The notes under the pieces were generated by a model that saw only the letters and a program-made list of their open reading frames with translations, was not told the DNA's origin and searched no databases. From positions 75,008 through 139,007 of the forward strand of contig DAOUJW010000021.1 of NCBI GenBank assembly GCA_034422115.1: DNA of 64,000 bases, written 5' to 3'. Position numbers and translations under genes: made by a program. The number at the start of each line of letters is the position of its first letter. The stretch's first letter is position 1. Positions 8,766 through 16,163 of the stretch are shown in pieces. Source of the stretch: DAOUJW01 sp034422115 (GTDB lineage Bacteria > Chloroflexota > Dehalococcoidia > Lucifugimonadales > UBA2985).

Positions 8766-8858
8766 CCCGCTCTGGTTCGACAGGCTCACCATGAGCCGGA
8801 AGTGGAATAGAGGCTATGCGGCCACCGCTCATCCTGAGCGTGTCGAAGGGTGAGCGGG
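8766..8858. repeat. Paired palindromic repeat (modules A and B)
   Basis: Module A (GGTTCGACAGGCTCACCATG type) is near 8766-8797 and module B (CCGCTCATCCTGAGCGTGTC type) near 8825-8858. They belong to the dispersed family seen at about 11 places in this window. This copy separates the convergent CcdA-like and phosphotriesterase-like genes. Confidence 0.8.
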
Positions 8859-8908
8859 ACCGTTTGCTAATACCAACACGTCTTGGGGTTACCGGCAGGT
8901 CTGCAGTT

Positions 8909-9859
8909 CTATTCCCCGCCGAAGTAGCGACGGGGGTTGTCCACCATCATGGTGTGTATCGCCTCGTCGCTGACGCCCAGTTCCCGCAGGCGGGGCAGCA
9001 CCACCCGATTGATGAAGCAGATTCCGTCGGGATTGTAGGTCTGCCGCTCCTCGTTCATCTCCTGGGTCAGCAGGAATGAGAGGGGATAGTCGTGGGACAG
9101 AGTAACGCGGTCCACCAGCCCCATGTCCAGCAGTCCCTTCACGGTCTGAGTGCGCTCGTCCCACTTGGGGCCCTGCACCCGGCCGCCGGGATACCTGTCC
9201 ATCCCCAGGTAGCAACCCTGGCGGACAATGCCCGACAGATAGTCCAGATCGGTCGAATCGTTGCTGTGGCCGATGCACACCCGGTTCAGGTCAACACCCT
9301 CCTCAAGGAAGATCTGCACCTGGCCGTTGCCCACCATTTCGGGCGCGGCGGTATGGGTAGTGATTGGCACGCCGGTGTGGTTGGAGGCGCGGGCGGCCGC
9401 ACGCAGAACAATCTCGTTGGCCGGCGTCACTCCCTCTTCCGTGGTGGCAACCTTGATGACCCCCGGCTTGATGTCCGTCCCGTCGAGACCGACCTCGATG
9501 TCCCTGATGAAGGCCCTGGCAAGCTGGTCCGGGTTGACGCCCCTGGCAATCGACCGGGGGATGTCAATCCAGATGCCCGTGCAGACTATGATGTGCATCT
9601 CCGACTGCTCAGCCACGGCGCGGATTACGCCTATGTCCCTGCCCAGGTCCATAGTGGTAACGTCCACGTAGGTGCGCACGCCCTCGGCGGCGGCGTCCTT
9701 CATGGCGGCAATGCCGGTGGCGATTGCCTGCTCCCGGTCCACAAGCTCCGGGAAGGTCTGGGGAATGCCCGCGGAGCTATTGAGTATGTGCTCGTGCATG
9801 AGGGTGAAACCCAGGTCGTTCACGTCCACGGGCCCAAGTACGCTGTTCACTGTAGGCAT
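8909..9859 (-). CDS. Phosphotriesterase-family metal-dependent hydrolase
   Basis: Amidohydrolase-superfamily TIM-barrel protein of the phosphotriesterase-related/lactonase group; the substrate cannot be told from sequence and a lactone or ester is as likely as a phosphotriester. 316 residues. The binuclear metal site is recognisable: the HxH pair in FTLMHEHIL, a candidate bridging Lys in GVIKVATTEEGVT, His in PITTHTAAP and CIGHSND, and the final Asp in LSHDYPLS. The start MPTVNSVLGPVDVNDLG is the family's normal N-terminus. AGGTGAG lies just upstream of the ATG. Confidence 0.9.
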   Translation of the reverse strand: MPTVNSVLGPVDVNDLGFTLMHEHILNSSAGIPQTFPELVDREQAIATGIAAMKDAAAEGVRTYVDVTTMDLGRDIGVIRAVAEQSEMHIIVCTGIWIDIPRSIARGVNPDQLARAFIRDIEVGLDGTDIKPGVIKVATTEEGVTPANEIVLRAAARASNHTGVPITTHTAAPEMVGNGQVQIFLEEGVDLNRVCIGHSNDSTDLDYLSGIVRQGCYLGMDRYPGGRVQGPKWDERTQTVKGLLDMGLVDRVTLSHDYPLSFLLTQEMNEERQTYNPDGICFINRVVLPRLRELGVSDEAIHTMMVDNPRRYFGGE

Positions 9860-9945
9860 AGCTCACCTCCAAATTAGCGCTTGTTGCAGCGGCGACAACA
9901 GGAGGTTACACCCAACGCAACGGCGGTGTAAAGGAGAGGCGCAGC

Positions 9946-10335
9946 TCACGCCCCGAGCTGAGCTATGGTCCTAGTCATCCACTCGATGTAGTTCTTGCGG
10001 GACATCCCGCGGCGCTTGGCCTCCGAGGTTATAGCGTCGGCCACGTCTGCGTCCAGGACAAGGTTGAGCCGCACGCTGGGCTTGTCTCGCGCTCCTCGAA
10101 CCAGCAGTATGGAAGTCAGCGCACAGCCTTCGGGGACTTCAATATCCTCAAGGGCGCTGGGAACAGCAAGCGGCAGTCCGTCTCTTTCCGTCTCTATCGC
10201 GTAATCGTTTAGAACGTCGCTCGCATTGGCCAGTACTTCCTCGATTGTATACCCCATAGCACCTATGCCGTCGATGTCTGGGAACCATATACCGTAGCCA
10301 TCCCCTCCACCTTCAATCAATGCTGGATATCTCAT
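9946..10335 (-). CDS. hicB: HicB-family antitoxin with RHH-type C-terminus
   Basis: Antitoxin of a type II HicAB module. 129 residues from ATG 10335, two bases after the hicA stop; a TTG at 10350 inside hicA would add five residues. The N-terminal HicB domain has the family pattern MRYPALIEGGGDGYGIWFPD followed by a Tyr/Glu-rich helix. The C-terminal part (LNLVLDADVADAITSEAKRR) is ribbon-helix-helix-like and probably binds the operator. It is transcribed with hicA from the promoter at 10537-10565. Confidence 0.85.
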   Translation of the reverse strand: MRYPALIEGGGDGYGIWFPDIDGIGAMGYTIEEVLANASDVLNDYAIETERDGLPLAVPSALEDIEVPEGCALTSILLVRGARDKPSVRLNLVLDADVADAITSEAKRRGMSRKNYIEWMTRTIAQLGA

Positions 10336-10337
10336 TC

Positions 10338-10526
10338 TTAATGCTCCCAACCGGCTTTTCTAGCGATAGTACGCGCTACGCCTGGCTTGACCTCAGTATG
10401 CCTGGGCACTGCAATAATGCCCTCAATCTCTGGGTGTCGATAGATATCATGCCGTGAACCATGTCGTTGAAGATACCAGCCCTCTTCTTCAAGCCTCAAT
10501 ACAATTAGTCGAGTTCGCGTTTCCAA
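10338..10526 (-). CDS. hicA: HicA-family mRNA interferase toxin
   Basis: Small dsRBD-fold RNase toxin that cleaves mRNA when free of HicB. From TTG 10526 it has 62 residues, typical for HicA; the frame is open to 10565 but that region holds the promoter. The family core is LRLEEEGWYLQRHGSRHDIY with the catalytic His in GSRH, then IAVPRHTEVKPGVARTIARK. The start lies 10 bases after a TATAAT, so the mRNA is probably leaderless. This confirms the toxin-first order usual for hicAB. Confidence 0.85.
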   Translation of the reverse strand: METRTRLIVLRLEEEGWYLQRHGSRHDIYRHPEIEGIIAVPRHTEVKPGVARTIARKAGWEH

Positions 10527-10536
10527 GACGTGTATG

Positions 10537-10565
10537 ATTATAACACGCCGCCGTGTCACTTTCAA
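10537..10565 (-). promoter_or_regulatory. hicAB promoter
   Basis: On the minus strand, TTGAAA (10565-10560), exactly 17 bases, then TATAAT (10542-10537). The predicted transcript start is at or within a few bases of the hicA start codon. HicB would be expected to repress here. Confidence 0.75.
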
Positions 10566-10598
10566 GCACGCAGCTGCTATCCAGTTATTGCCCTGTGC

Positions 10599-11426
10599 CT
10601 AGTCCATCCTTGGCACAAGGCGCATTCTTGCAATCAGCACCTGTGGAATGGCGCTAAAGTGTGCCCAGCTTAGCGGCCTGTCCGGCCTCACCTGGCCTTG
10701 GGGAATCGATGGCTCCTCCATCCAGTCCAGGGCAAACCCGTGCTTGAAGCAGGCGTTGAAGAGCATTCCAATGGGCCTGTGGAAGTAGTATTGCGGCTCA
10801 GGCTGGCCCACAATTCCCAGGCCCATGTGCATATGGGGGATTGAGTAATCGGTGACAATGGCGCCAAAGCTGGTCACCAGTTGGCCGTCCCTGTCCTGCT
10901 CCTCCGCTATCCTGCGCACGTTGCCGGAGTTGAATACCGGATGCGTAACGGAGAACACGAACCGGCCGCCGGGCTTCAGCAGCGCGGGCAGCGTTGAGAG
11001 AAGCGGCTCGATGGATGCCATGTCCATCAGGCCCATTGTGCAGACGGCGGCGTCAAAATGCGCCCTGCCCAGGGTCAGGAGCGCCTCCGGGTCGGACGCG
11101 TCCATGACCCTGTAGTCGATCCTGTCGGCGTTCTCCGTCGTGCGCTGGCGCGCCCGGGCGATGAACCGCTCCGAGTGGTCGAACGCCACGACCTCTGCTC
11201 CCAGGGCCGCCATGCGCCGGGCGAAGCGCCCCGCGCCGCAGGCGATGTCCAGCACCCGCTCGCCGGGCTGCAGCTCCAGCATGCGCTCCGTGTTGGGTTC
11301 CAGGAGAAGCTCCTGGGTCGGGTTGCCGTCGCCTATGCGGTCGTCCCACCACTCGGCAAGGCGGTCCCACACCTCCCTTGTGGCGCTGTTGTACTCCGCA
11401 AAATCGGGCGATATCGAGTCGTTCAT
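10599..11426 (-). CDS. Class I SAM-dependent methyltransferase
   Basis: 275-residue Rossmann-fold methyltransferase of the Methyltransf_11/UbiE-like type. Motif I is VLDIACGAGRFARRMAALGA with the acidic motif II in VVAFDHSERF; motif III/IV is FDAAVCTMGLMDMAS. The substrate is unknown; the C-terminal part (HRPIGMLFNACFKHGFALDW) is typical of small-molecule methylases acting on quinone- or sterol-like compounds, but this is only a resemblance. It follows the DUF385 gene by 10 bases, so the pair forms an operon. Confidence 0.88.
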   Translation of the reverse strand: MNDSISPDFAEYNSATREVWDRLAEWWDDRIGDGNPTQELLLEPNTERMLELQPGERVLDIACGAGRFARRMAALGAEVVAFDHSERFIARARQRTTENADRIDYRVMDASDPEALLTLGRAHFDAAVCTMGLMDMASIEPLLSTLPALLKPGGRFVFSVTHPVFNSGNVRRIAEEQDRDGQLVTSFGAIVTDYSIPHMHMGLGIVGQPEPQYYFHRPIGMLFNACFKHGFALDWMEEPSIPQGQVRPDRPLSWAHFSAIPQVLIARMRLVPRMD

Positions 11427-11436
11427 AACACAGCCC

Positions 11437-11811
11437 CTAGTCCGTGGCGTGCAGCTCCACCTGCACCAGGGGGCTGCCCTCTACCCACGCCTCCACGTCC
11501 ATTGCGCGCCCGTCGGTCCTGCGCTCTGCGATCTTGGTGAACACCTCTCTTCGTTTCGACTCCGCAGTAATGGGCGTGGCCGTGGCGGGTATGTCCACCT
11601 GAACGCTCTCCTTGAGGTGGAAGGTGAACCGGGGATTGGCAATGAGGTTGGCCAGCCAGTCCCTTGGCCCCGGCAGCCCGGAGATGAACAGCTCATCGTC
11701 CAGCAGATGGAACCATATCTCTATGCGACGCGGCTGGCCGCTCTTCCTGCCCGTTGTGGTTATGTCTATGACCTTGTCCTTCAGGAGCGCCTGTTCAATA
11801 GCTTCGTTCAT
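11437..11811 (-). CDS. DUF385 / nitroreductase-family deazaflavin-type protein
   Basis: 124-residue split-barrel protein of the family of F420H2-dependent quinone reductases and relatives. It has the expected order: a Thr-Thr-Gly-Arg-Lys-Ser-Gly segment (DITTTGRKSGQPRRIEIWF), then ELFISGLPGPRDWLANLIANP and an LKESVQVDIPATA strand. The ATG at 11811 is chosen because the upstream extension lies antisense to the NUDIX gene. Cofactor use (F420, FMN or haem) cannot be decided. It probably shares a transcript with the downstream methyltransferase. Confidence 0.82.
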   Translation of the reverse strand: MNEAIEQALLKDKVIDITTTGRKSGQPRRIEIWFHLLDDELFISGLPGPRDWLANLIANPRFTFHLKESVQVDIPATATPITAESKRREVFTKIAERRTDGRAMDVEAWVEGSPLVQVELHATD

Positions 11812-11925
11812 GATTCGCCTCTGTAGAAATACTTTGAGAGCATTATACCAGCAGCCGCGAGGCGCTGAGTCCACCTTAAGCAAGCGGCCATTAGCCTTGA
11901 CGTTGGAATCTAGGAGAAATAGAAT

Positions 11926-11973
11926 ATGCCAGCAGAAAAGCTCCTCCATACGGAGTACAGCGTTGGCATCTAG
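11926..11973 (+). CDS. Short overlapping leader ORF (15 codons) before the NUDIX gene
   Basis: An ATG preceded by AGGAG encodes MPAEKLLHTEYSVGI and then stops at TAG 11971-11973, overlapping the likely TTG start of the NUDIX gene at 11963 in another frame. It has a better ribosome site than the gene it overlaps, so it could be a coupling leader peptide or the relic of an N-terminus lost by frameshift. Confidence 0.3.
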   Translation: MPAEKLLHTEYSVGI

Positions 11974-12433
11974 CGACAGGATAGAGTATCCGGTTTCGGC
12001 CGGCGGTGTGGTGTACAGGGTTGCGGAGGACGGCGTAGAGATTGTATTGGGCGGGTTCCGCTCCCAGGAGGGCTGGACTTGGGGACTTCCCAAGGGCACT
12101 CCCGACCCCGGAGAGACCATGGAGCAGACGGCCGTACGCGAGGTGACGGAGGAGACGGGGCTGAAGGTTGCCCTGGAAGCGCCCATCGACACCATTCAGT
12201 ACTGGTTTGTCCGATCCAGCGACGGCGTCAGGTGCCACAAGACCGTCCACTTCTATCTGATGACCCCCATCGGCGGGTCCATAAACGAGCACGACCAGGA
12301 GTTCGACGACGTACAGTGGCGCCACGACCGGGAGGCCCTTCGCACCCTGACCTACAAGAACGAGGCCAAGATTGTGGAGAAGGCAATGAAGATGGTGTCC
12401 CGGAAAGTCGCAGAGGAGAGAGCCGTTGATTAG
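11963..12433 (+). CDS. NUDIX hydrolase
   Basis: Hydrolyses a nucleoside diphosphate linked to another moiety. The full Nudix box GX5EX7REUXEEXGU is present as GTPDPGETMEQTAVREVTEETG. The start is uncertain: TTG 11963, with GGAG seven bases upstream, gives 156 residues beginning just before EYPVSAGGVVYRV; TTG 11903 would add 20 residues. The WTWGLPKGTPDPGE context resembles Ap4A- or ADP-ribose-type hydrolases, but the substrate is not determined. The stop overlaps the TTG of the next gene by eight bases, so the two are co-translated. Confidence 0.88.
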   Translation: MASSDRIEYPVSAGGVVYRVAEDGVEIVLGGFRSQEGWTWGLPKGTPDPGETMEQTAVREVTEETGLKVALEAPIDTIQYWFVRSSDGVRCHKTVHFYLMTPIGGSINEHDQEFDDVQWRHDREALRTLTYKNEAKIVEKAMKMVSRKVAEERAVD

Positions 12434-12968
12434 AGGAGAGATGACAGTCCTGCGGGACAAGAAGCTGGAGGACGCCCCCACAGACTACGCCTGGCGCACG
12501 GACGAGGAGCTTTCCGCGCTGGACGCCACCACGCCCCTTCGCATGTCGTACAACAGCTTCCTGCGCCTCTTCGAGGACGAGCTGAGACACCCCGTCCCGT
12601 GGTCCAAGCGGTTCGCCGTGGAGACCCTTGACGAGAAGCTCATTGGCAACTGCATGTACTACGACATCGATACCTCCAAGGGCCAGGCGGAGCTTGGCAT
12701 TATGATTGGGGACAGGGACTACTGGAACCAGGGCTACGGCACGGACGTGGTCAACACCCTGGTGGGCCACGTGTTCTCCACCACTACCCTCAAGCGGATA
12801 TACCTCCACACTCTGACCTGGAACGTGCGGGCGCAGAAGTCCTTCCAGAAGTGCGGCTTTGTCCCACTGCGGGAGGTCAAGAGAAGCGGCTACGAGTTCC
12901 TCCTGATGGAGCTGATGCGGGACAGGTGGGAGGAGCTGGCGTCCGGGCGGGCTCAATCGCAGATTTGA
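12426..12968 (+). CDS. GNAT-family N-acetyltransferase (RimJ/RimL-like)
   Basis: 180-residue acetyl-CoA-dependent transferase. The TTG at 12426 with GAGGAG five bases upstream gives the typical start MIRGEMTVLRDKKLEDAP; the ATG at 12441 is less likely on family grounds. The acetyl-CoA site is visible in IMIGDRDYWNQGYGTDVVN, followed by TLKRIYLHTLTWNVRAQKSF and KCGFVPLREV, the pattern of RimJ/RimL-like enzymes acting on protein N-termini or small amines. It overlaps the NUDIX gene. Confidence 0.88.
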   Translation: MIRGEMTVLRDKKLEDAPTDYAWRTDEELSALDATTPLRMSYNSFLRLFEDELRHPVPWSKRFAVETLDEKLIGNCMYYDIDTSKGQAELGIMIGDRDYWNQGYGTDVVNTLVGHVFSTTTLKRIYLHTLTWNVRAQKSFQKCGFVPLREVKRSGYEFLLMELMRDRWEELASGRAQSQI

Positions 12969-13052
12969 GCCACTCGCTGTGACGCTCCGCAGTATTGCTT
13001 ATCATATCCGCCGATTATTGACCTGTGATATTAGATATACTACTGTTTGTCT

Positions 13053-13304
13053 GTGAGGTCTCGACACCACCGGACTCTGGAGGCGATATTCTCTAGGCCG
13101 ACACCGGCGGATATTAGATGGGCAGACATTGAGTCCTTAATGGAGGCCTTGGATGTCGATGTTGTGGAGCGCTCAGGATCACGAGTGCTATTCCGCAAAG
13201 GTCAGGCTTCTATCCTGATACACCGACCACATCCTCAGCCGGAGGTACCAAGAGGCTCCATCCGCAGGATAGCGCAATTCTTGGAACATATAGGAGCAGT
13301 CTAA
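13053..13304 (+). CDS. hicA: HicA-family toxin (second module)
   Basis: 83 residues from GTG 13053, chosen because MRSRHHRTLEAIFSRP matches the usual HicA start of this subfamily; TTG 13047 would add two residues. The core GSRVLFRKGQASILIHRPHP and PRGSIRRIAQFLEHIGAV matches the HicA fold. A TATACT at 13036-13041 lies 11 bases before the start, so the message is probably leaderless. Its stop overlaps the hicB start by one base (TAATG). It is a different subfamily from the copy at 10338. Confidence 0.85.
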   Translation: MRSRHHRTLEAIFSRPTPADIRWADIESLMEALDVDVVERSGSRVLFRKGQASILIHRPHPQPEVPRGSIRRIAQFLEHIGAV

Positions 13305-13642
13305 TGCTGACCTACAAGGGATACATTGCCGCCGTTGATTACGACGATTCAGTGGATGAGCTTCACGCTTATGTAGTAAACAGCGGACCCTATTCTATCG
13401 CCAATTGCTTTGCCAAGGACGTAGAAGGGCTTAAGCGCGAGCTAGCTCTATCTATAGACGATTATCTGGCCTCCTGCAATGAGTCTGGTATAGAACCCCA
13501 AAAGCCCTTCTCGGGCAAAGTGGACATTCAATTGGGCCCAGAACTCCTACAGAAAGTTACCATAGCTTCCACGAAAGCAGGACTGAGCCTGAACGCCTGG
13601 ATCACCCAGTCAATAGAAACCGCGCTCCGCAATAATGAATGA
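13304..13642 (+). CDS. hicB: HicB-family antitoxin (second module)
   Basis: 112 residues, MLTYKGYIAAVDYDDSVDEL at the N-terminus, the usual HicB start. The middle has a Phe/Lys/Glu-rich helix (CFAKDVEGLKRELALSIDDY) and the C-terminus a HTH/RHH-like segment (TIASTKAGLSLNAWITQSIE) for operator binding. The one-base overlap with hicA gives tightly coupled translation. Confidence 0.87.
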   Translation: MLTYKGYIAAVDYDDSVDELHAYVVNSGPYSIANCFAKDVEGLKRELALSIDDYLASCNESGIEPQKPFSGKVDIQLGPELLQKVTIASTKAGLSLNAWITQSIETALRNNE

Positions 13643-13686
13643 AACGACGCGAGCGGCCAGACCTCCAAGGCGCCCTCGCCTGGCTG

Positions 13687-13715
13687 TTGTTTAAGGTGGG
13701 AACGGATAATATAAT
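13687..13715 (+). promoter_or_regulatory. Promoter for tRNA-Arg(CCT)
   Basis: TTGTTT (13687-13692), exactly 17 bases, then a perfect TATAAT (13710-13715), 56 bases before the tRNA. A second -10-like TAGAAT at 13756-13761 is closer. Confidence 0.6.
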
Positions 13716-13771
13716 GGTCTTGGTGTGTCCACAACGGCAATCGACGCATCAGTGGTAGAATACAAGCGTGT

Positions 13772-13847
13772 GCCCCTGTAGCTCAGGCGGATAGAGCATC
13801 GGTTTCCTAAACCGAGTGCCCCGGTTCGAGTCCGGGCAGGGGTACCA
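13772..13847 (+). tRNA. tRNA-Arg (anticodon CCT), CCA encoded
   Basis: Acceptor stem GCCCCTG pairs with CAGGGGT, TA at positions 8-9, D arm GCTCAGGCGGATAGAGC, anticodon stem TCGGT/ACCGA around loop TTCCTAA (anticodon CCT), and T arm with GGTTCGAGTCC. The 3' ACCA is in the DNA. Confidence 0.95.
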
Positions 13848-13900
13848 TACTGAAAACAGGGACCGTCCCGGAGTATATTTCAGCAAGAGCAGAACGAGGT

Positions 13901-14197
13901 ATGCCTATGGCTAAGGAAGAGCGCAAACCCAGGCAGCTGCCGCGGCCCTTCGAGATGCACTGGGGCAAGGGGCAGATAGTGGAGGAGGCCACCTGTGTAG
14001 GGCAGTACCACGAGCCCGCCGTCCAGCTTCTGGAGTACGAAGACGGCGCGGAGTCCATACGGTTCTGCCACTACGATCTCAGGGGTCGGTTCCAGCGCAG
14101 CCCCCTGATGATCAGCGAGGATGTGATCGCAGAGCTGAGGGACTCGCTGGCCCAGGCACCTCGCCTTCGGGAGCTGCTGAAGAGACTGGTAGAGTAG
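13901..14197 (+). CDS. Hypothetical protein between tRNA genes
   Basis: 98 residues from ATG 13901 (ATG 13907 also possible). The N-terminus is basic (MPMAKEERKPRQLPRPFEMHWG) and the middle reads as a beta-rich domain with FCHYDLRGRFQRSPLMISE, ending in a charged helix (LRDSLAQAPRLRELLKRLVE). Codon use is like that of the neighbours and it fits snugly between tRNA-Arg and tRNA-Trp. I do not recognise the family. GAACGAGG upstream gives a weak ribosome site. Confidence 0.7.
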   Translation: MPMAKEERKPRQLPRPFEMHWGKGQIVEEATCVGQYHEPAVQLLEYEDGAESIRFCHYDLRGRFQRSPLMISEDVIAELRDSLAQAPRLRELLKRLVE

Positions 14198-14248
14198 GCA
14201 TTACATCGGAATGCCGCCTGGGGATTTGGCCTGGAGCAGGTCCAGGGA

Positions 14249-14276
14249 TTCCACAAACTCCGCCTTATGGTATACT
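14249..14276 (+). promoter_or_regulatory. Promoter for the tRNA-Trp/Leu/Cys cluster
   Basis: TTCCAC (14249-14254) and TATACT (14271-14276) with 16 bases between, 24 bases before tRNA-Trp. Confidence 0.5.
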
Positions 14277-14299
14277 CTTTATCTGTCGTATTGGTGTGC

Positions 14300-14377
14300 A
14301 GGAGTGTAGCTCAGCCCGGTTAGAGCAACGGTCTCCAAAACCGTAGGTCGGGGGTTCGAATCCTCCCACTCCTGCCA
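14300..14377 (+). tRNA. tRNA-Trp (anticodon CCA), CCA encoded
   Basis: Acceptor AGGAGTG pairs with CACTCCT, then G73 and an encoded CCA. Anticodon arm ACGGT-CTCCAAA-ACCGT gives CCA. T arm GGGGGTTCGAATCCTCC. Confidence 0.95.
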
Positions 14378-14401
14378 GAATCCCAGGACGCAAGAAGCCG
14401 T

Positions 14402-14488
14402 GCCGAGGTGGTGGAATTGGTAGACACGCGGTCTTGAGGGGGCCGTGGGCGTTAGCCCGTAGGAGTTCAAATCTCCTCCTCGGCACCA
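14402..14488 (+). tRNA. tRNA-Leu (anticodon GAG), CCA encoded
   Basis: Acceptor GCCGAGG pairs with CCTCGGC; the long class II variable arm is around GTGGGCGTTAGCCCG. Anticodon arm CGGTC-TTGAGGG-GGCCG gives GAG. A73 and CCA are encoded. Confidence 0.93.
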
Positions 14489-14511
14489 AAAACGTGGTAA
14501 AATAGCACAAG

Positions 14512-14587
14512 GGCGACGTAGCCAAGTGGTTAAGGCGGAGCTCTGCAAAAGCTCTATTCGGCGGTTCGAATCCGCCCGTCGCCTCCA
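14512..14587 (+). tRNA. tRNA-Cys (anticodon GCA), CCA encoded
   Basis: Acceptor GGCGACG pairs with CGTCGCC, then T73 and CCA. Anticodon arm GAGCT-CTGCAAA-AGCTC gives GCA. A TAAAAT at 14498-14503 just upstream is a possible separate -10. Confidence 0.94.
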
Positions 14588-14599
14588 AACATAAATTGC

Positions 14600-14638
14600 A
14601 AAAAGCAGAGCGGGGAAAAGCGCCCCTTCTGCTTTTTT
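14600..14638 (+). terminator. Rho-independent terminator after tRNA-Cys
   Basis: AAAAAGCAGAGCGGGG pairs with CGCCCCTTCTGCTTTTTT around a short AAAAG loop and ends in a T run. Confidence 0.9.
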
Positions 14639-14656
14639 ATTGAACCCTCCTGTTTT

Positions 14657-14739
14657 GCCCAGGTGGCGAAAGGGTAGACGCGGCGGACTTAAAATCCGCT
14701 CCCCGCAAGGGGGTGTGGGTTCGAATCCCTCCCTGGGCA
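14657..14739 (+). tRNA. tRNA-Leu (anticodon TAA), CCA not encoded
   Basis: Acceptor GCCCAGG pairs with CCTGGGC. Anticodon arm GCGGA-CTTAAAA-TCCGC gives TAA; the class II variable arm is CTCCCCGCAAGGGGGTG. A73 is followed by CAG, so the full CCA is added after transcription, unlike the four tRNAs just upstream. Confidence 0.93.
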
Positions 14740-14790
14740 CAGAACCCTTACCAGGTGTAACGGCTTGGCAAGACGGGATTGTGCCCCCGC

Positions 14791-15183
14791 TCAGGACCCC
14801 AAGACCGCGCGGCGTAGTATGTCATTGAGCCGAGTCTGCCAACCCTCTCCGCCCTCGCGCAGGCGGGCCACTATGTCCGCATCCAGCCGGATGTTGAGGT
14901 GCACCTTTGTGGGAGCCTTCTGCTTGCCACGCGTACGGCGGGACCATTGGACAAGCTCAGGGTCAACCTCTATGGCCGGCCGGGCTCGGGCAAAGTCCTC
15001 CTCCGTCCACTCCGGGGCGTCCGGGTCTCTGGCAATGCCGACCAGTATTGCAATATCCTCCCCGTATCGAGCCTCTACCTCGTCAAATGTCAAATCGGTT
15101 GCCGCCAGCTCCTCAATCTGCGCCTCCGTGAGGTCTACTGCGGCAGGTTCTGGGCTGACATGGTCAGGCTTAAGCTCCGGCAT
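14791..15183 (-). CDS. brnA: BrnA-family antitoxin
   Basis: 130 residues. The C-terminal part KVHLNIRLDADIVARLREGG followed by GWQTRLNDILRRAV is the BrnA ribbon-helix-helix DNA-binding domain. The N-terminal acidic extension (PEPAAVDLTEAQIEELAATD) is longer than in minimal BrnA and may wrap the toxin. Its ATG overlaps the end of the brnT gene by 14 bases, the usual toxin-first order. Confidence 0.85.
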   Translation of the reverse strand: MPELKPDHVSPEPAAVDLTEAQIEELAATDLTFDEVEARYGEDIAILVGIARDPDAPEWTEEDFARARPAIEVDPELVQWSRRTRGKQKAPTKVHLNIRLDADIVARLREGGEGWQTRLNDILRRAVLGS

Positions 15184-15430
15184 AATCTCTCTCCTCTCGT
15201 CTACTGGCCCTTCTCAAGCTGATAATTCGTTTAACATCCCCGCGTTGTGTGTATACTACTGCGTGAAGACGGTTTCCGATGTAGCCGACAGCGAAGTAAC
15301 GGGTCTCCCCGTGCCTGTGAGTCAGCCTGATGATGGCTGTGTCCCACTCGAAAACCTCGATCGCCGTGAAGTCGACGCGGTGTTTCTGTATATTGGATGT
15401 CTGCTTCGCATCGTCCCATTCGTATGCCAC
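15170..15430 (-). CDS. brnT: BrnT-family ribonuclease toxin
   Basis: 86 residues from GTG 15430 (VAYEWDDAKQTSNIQKHRVD), which matches the BrnT start pattern; the frame is open to 15493 but the extra part is atypical. Core signatures are the Lys-His in NIQKHRVDF, then FEWDTAIIRLTHRHGETRYF and a C-terminal KRIISLRRASRREERDY. This is a RelE-fold RNase that stops translation. It is co-transcribed with brnA and autoregulation by the BrnTA complex is expected. Confidence 0.85.
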   Translation of the reverse strand: MAYEWDDAKQTSNIQKHRVDFTAIEVFEWDTAIIRLTHRHGETRYFAVGYIGNRLHAVVYTQRGDVKRIISLRRASRREERDYAGA

Positions 15431-15530
15431 AGGTATATCGTAGCCACAAACTGCGGCGTAGTCAAGAGAGCCTGCGAAAGTGTGGTTGCACAATGGCGAA
15501 GGATGAGGTGTCGCAAGTCCACATCGTTGC

Positions 15531-15536
15531 TATAAT
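15531..15536 (+). promoter_or_regulatory. Extended -10 box before the 15571 gene
   Basis: TGCTATAAT (TATAAT at 15531-15536) lies 34 bases before the ATG. No good -35 is visible. Confidence 0.5.
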
Positions 15537-15570
15537 GGGCGCAGTATCAACGCCACAACCGGAGTAAGCA

Positions 15571-16146
15571 ATGCAACCCGAAGTTACCGAAAGCATAATG
15601 GAGACGCCCGCCGGCAGCAGGCTGGGCTTTGAGGAGTCGGCGGCCATTGAGGAGGCCATTTCCTTCATGCTGGACGAGGCCAGCCAGGACCGCGACGGGG
15701 AGGACTTCCTGTCCCGCGACGGCCTCCAGGCCTACGTAAGCACGATAATGCAGCAGGTGGGCATGGAGGTCACGTGCGACGTGCCACTGGCCGCGGGCGG
15801 CTCACCCGACGTCATGCTGGACATTGTGGCAACCGCCGACGGCCAACAGAGCATAGTGCGACTGGAGGAGAACCCATCCCTGGAAGACCTGGACAAGGTC
15901 CGCGGACTGCTCGCGCAGCTAAAGGCAGCCGGGACGCAGGGCAGGCTCTACCTGGCCACCGACATCCTGAACGGCAACAATTTGGTTCTGGGGCCTCTCA
16001 GCGGGGGCGTGAAGGAACTCATGGTGGAGGAGGGGATTGGCGTCATCCTTGTGGACAAGCTCTTTATCCTGATTTGCCAGAACCACGACCAGCTCATGCT
16101 GGAAGAGATGCCCCACTTCGTCTTTCCGCCGCCAACTCCGGGCTAG
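15571..16146 (+). CDS. Hypothetical protein, 191 aa
   Basis: Not recognised. A well-supported gene: ATG with GGAGTAAGCA before it and a TATAAT promoter element upstream. The sequence has an acidic helical N-terminus (EESAAIEEAISFMLDEASQD), then an alpha/beta section with VPLAAGGSPDVMLDIVAT, SIVRLEENPSLEDLDKVRG and a strand-rich end (GVILVDKLFILICQNHDQL). The Asp and Glu residues in GSPDVMLD and IVRLEE could be compared with PD-(D/E)xK nuclease folds, but no catalytic Lys follows clearly. No membrane segment or signal. nfi follows after 30 bases. Confidence 0.75.
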   Translation: MQPEVTESIMETPAGSRLGFEESAAIEEAISFMLDEASQDRDGEDFLSRDGLQAYVSTIMQQVGMEVTCDVPLAAGGSPDVMLDIVATADGQQSIVRLEENPSLEDLDKVRGLLAQLKAAGTQGRLYLATDILNGNNLVLGPLSGGVKELMVEEGIGVILVDKLFILICQNHDQLMLEEMPHFVFPPPTPG

Positions 16147-16163
16147 GCGCGCTCCCGATTTGC

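Noticed and set aside
11817..12195. N-terminal extension of the DUF385 gene to 12195
   Set aside because: The extension runs antisense through the NUDIX gene and has no family match; ATG 11811 fits the family length.
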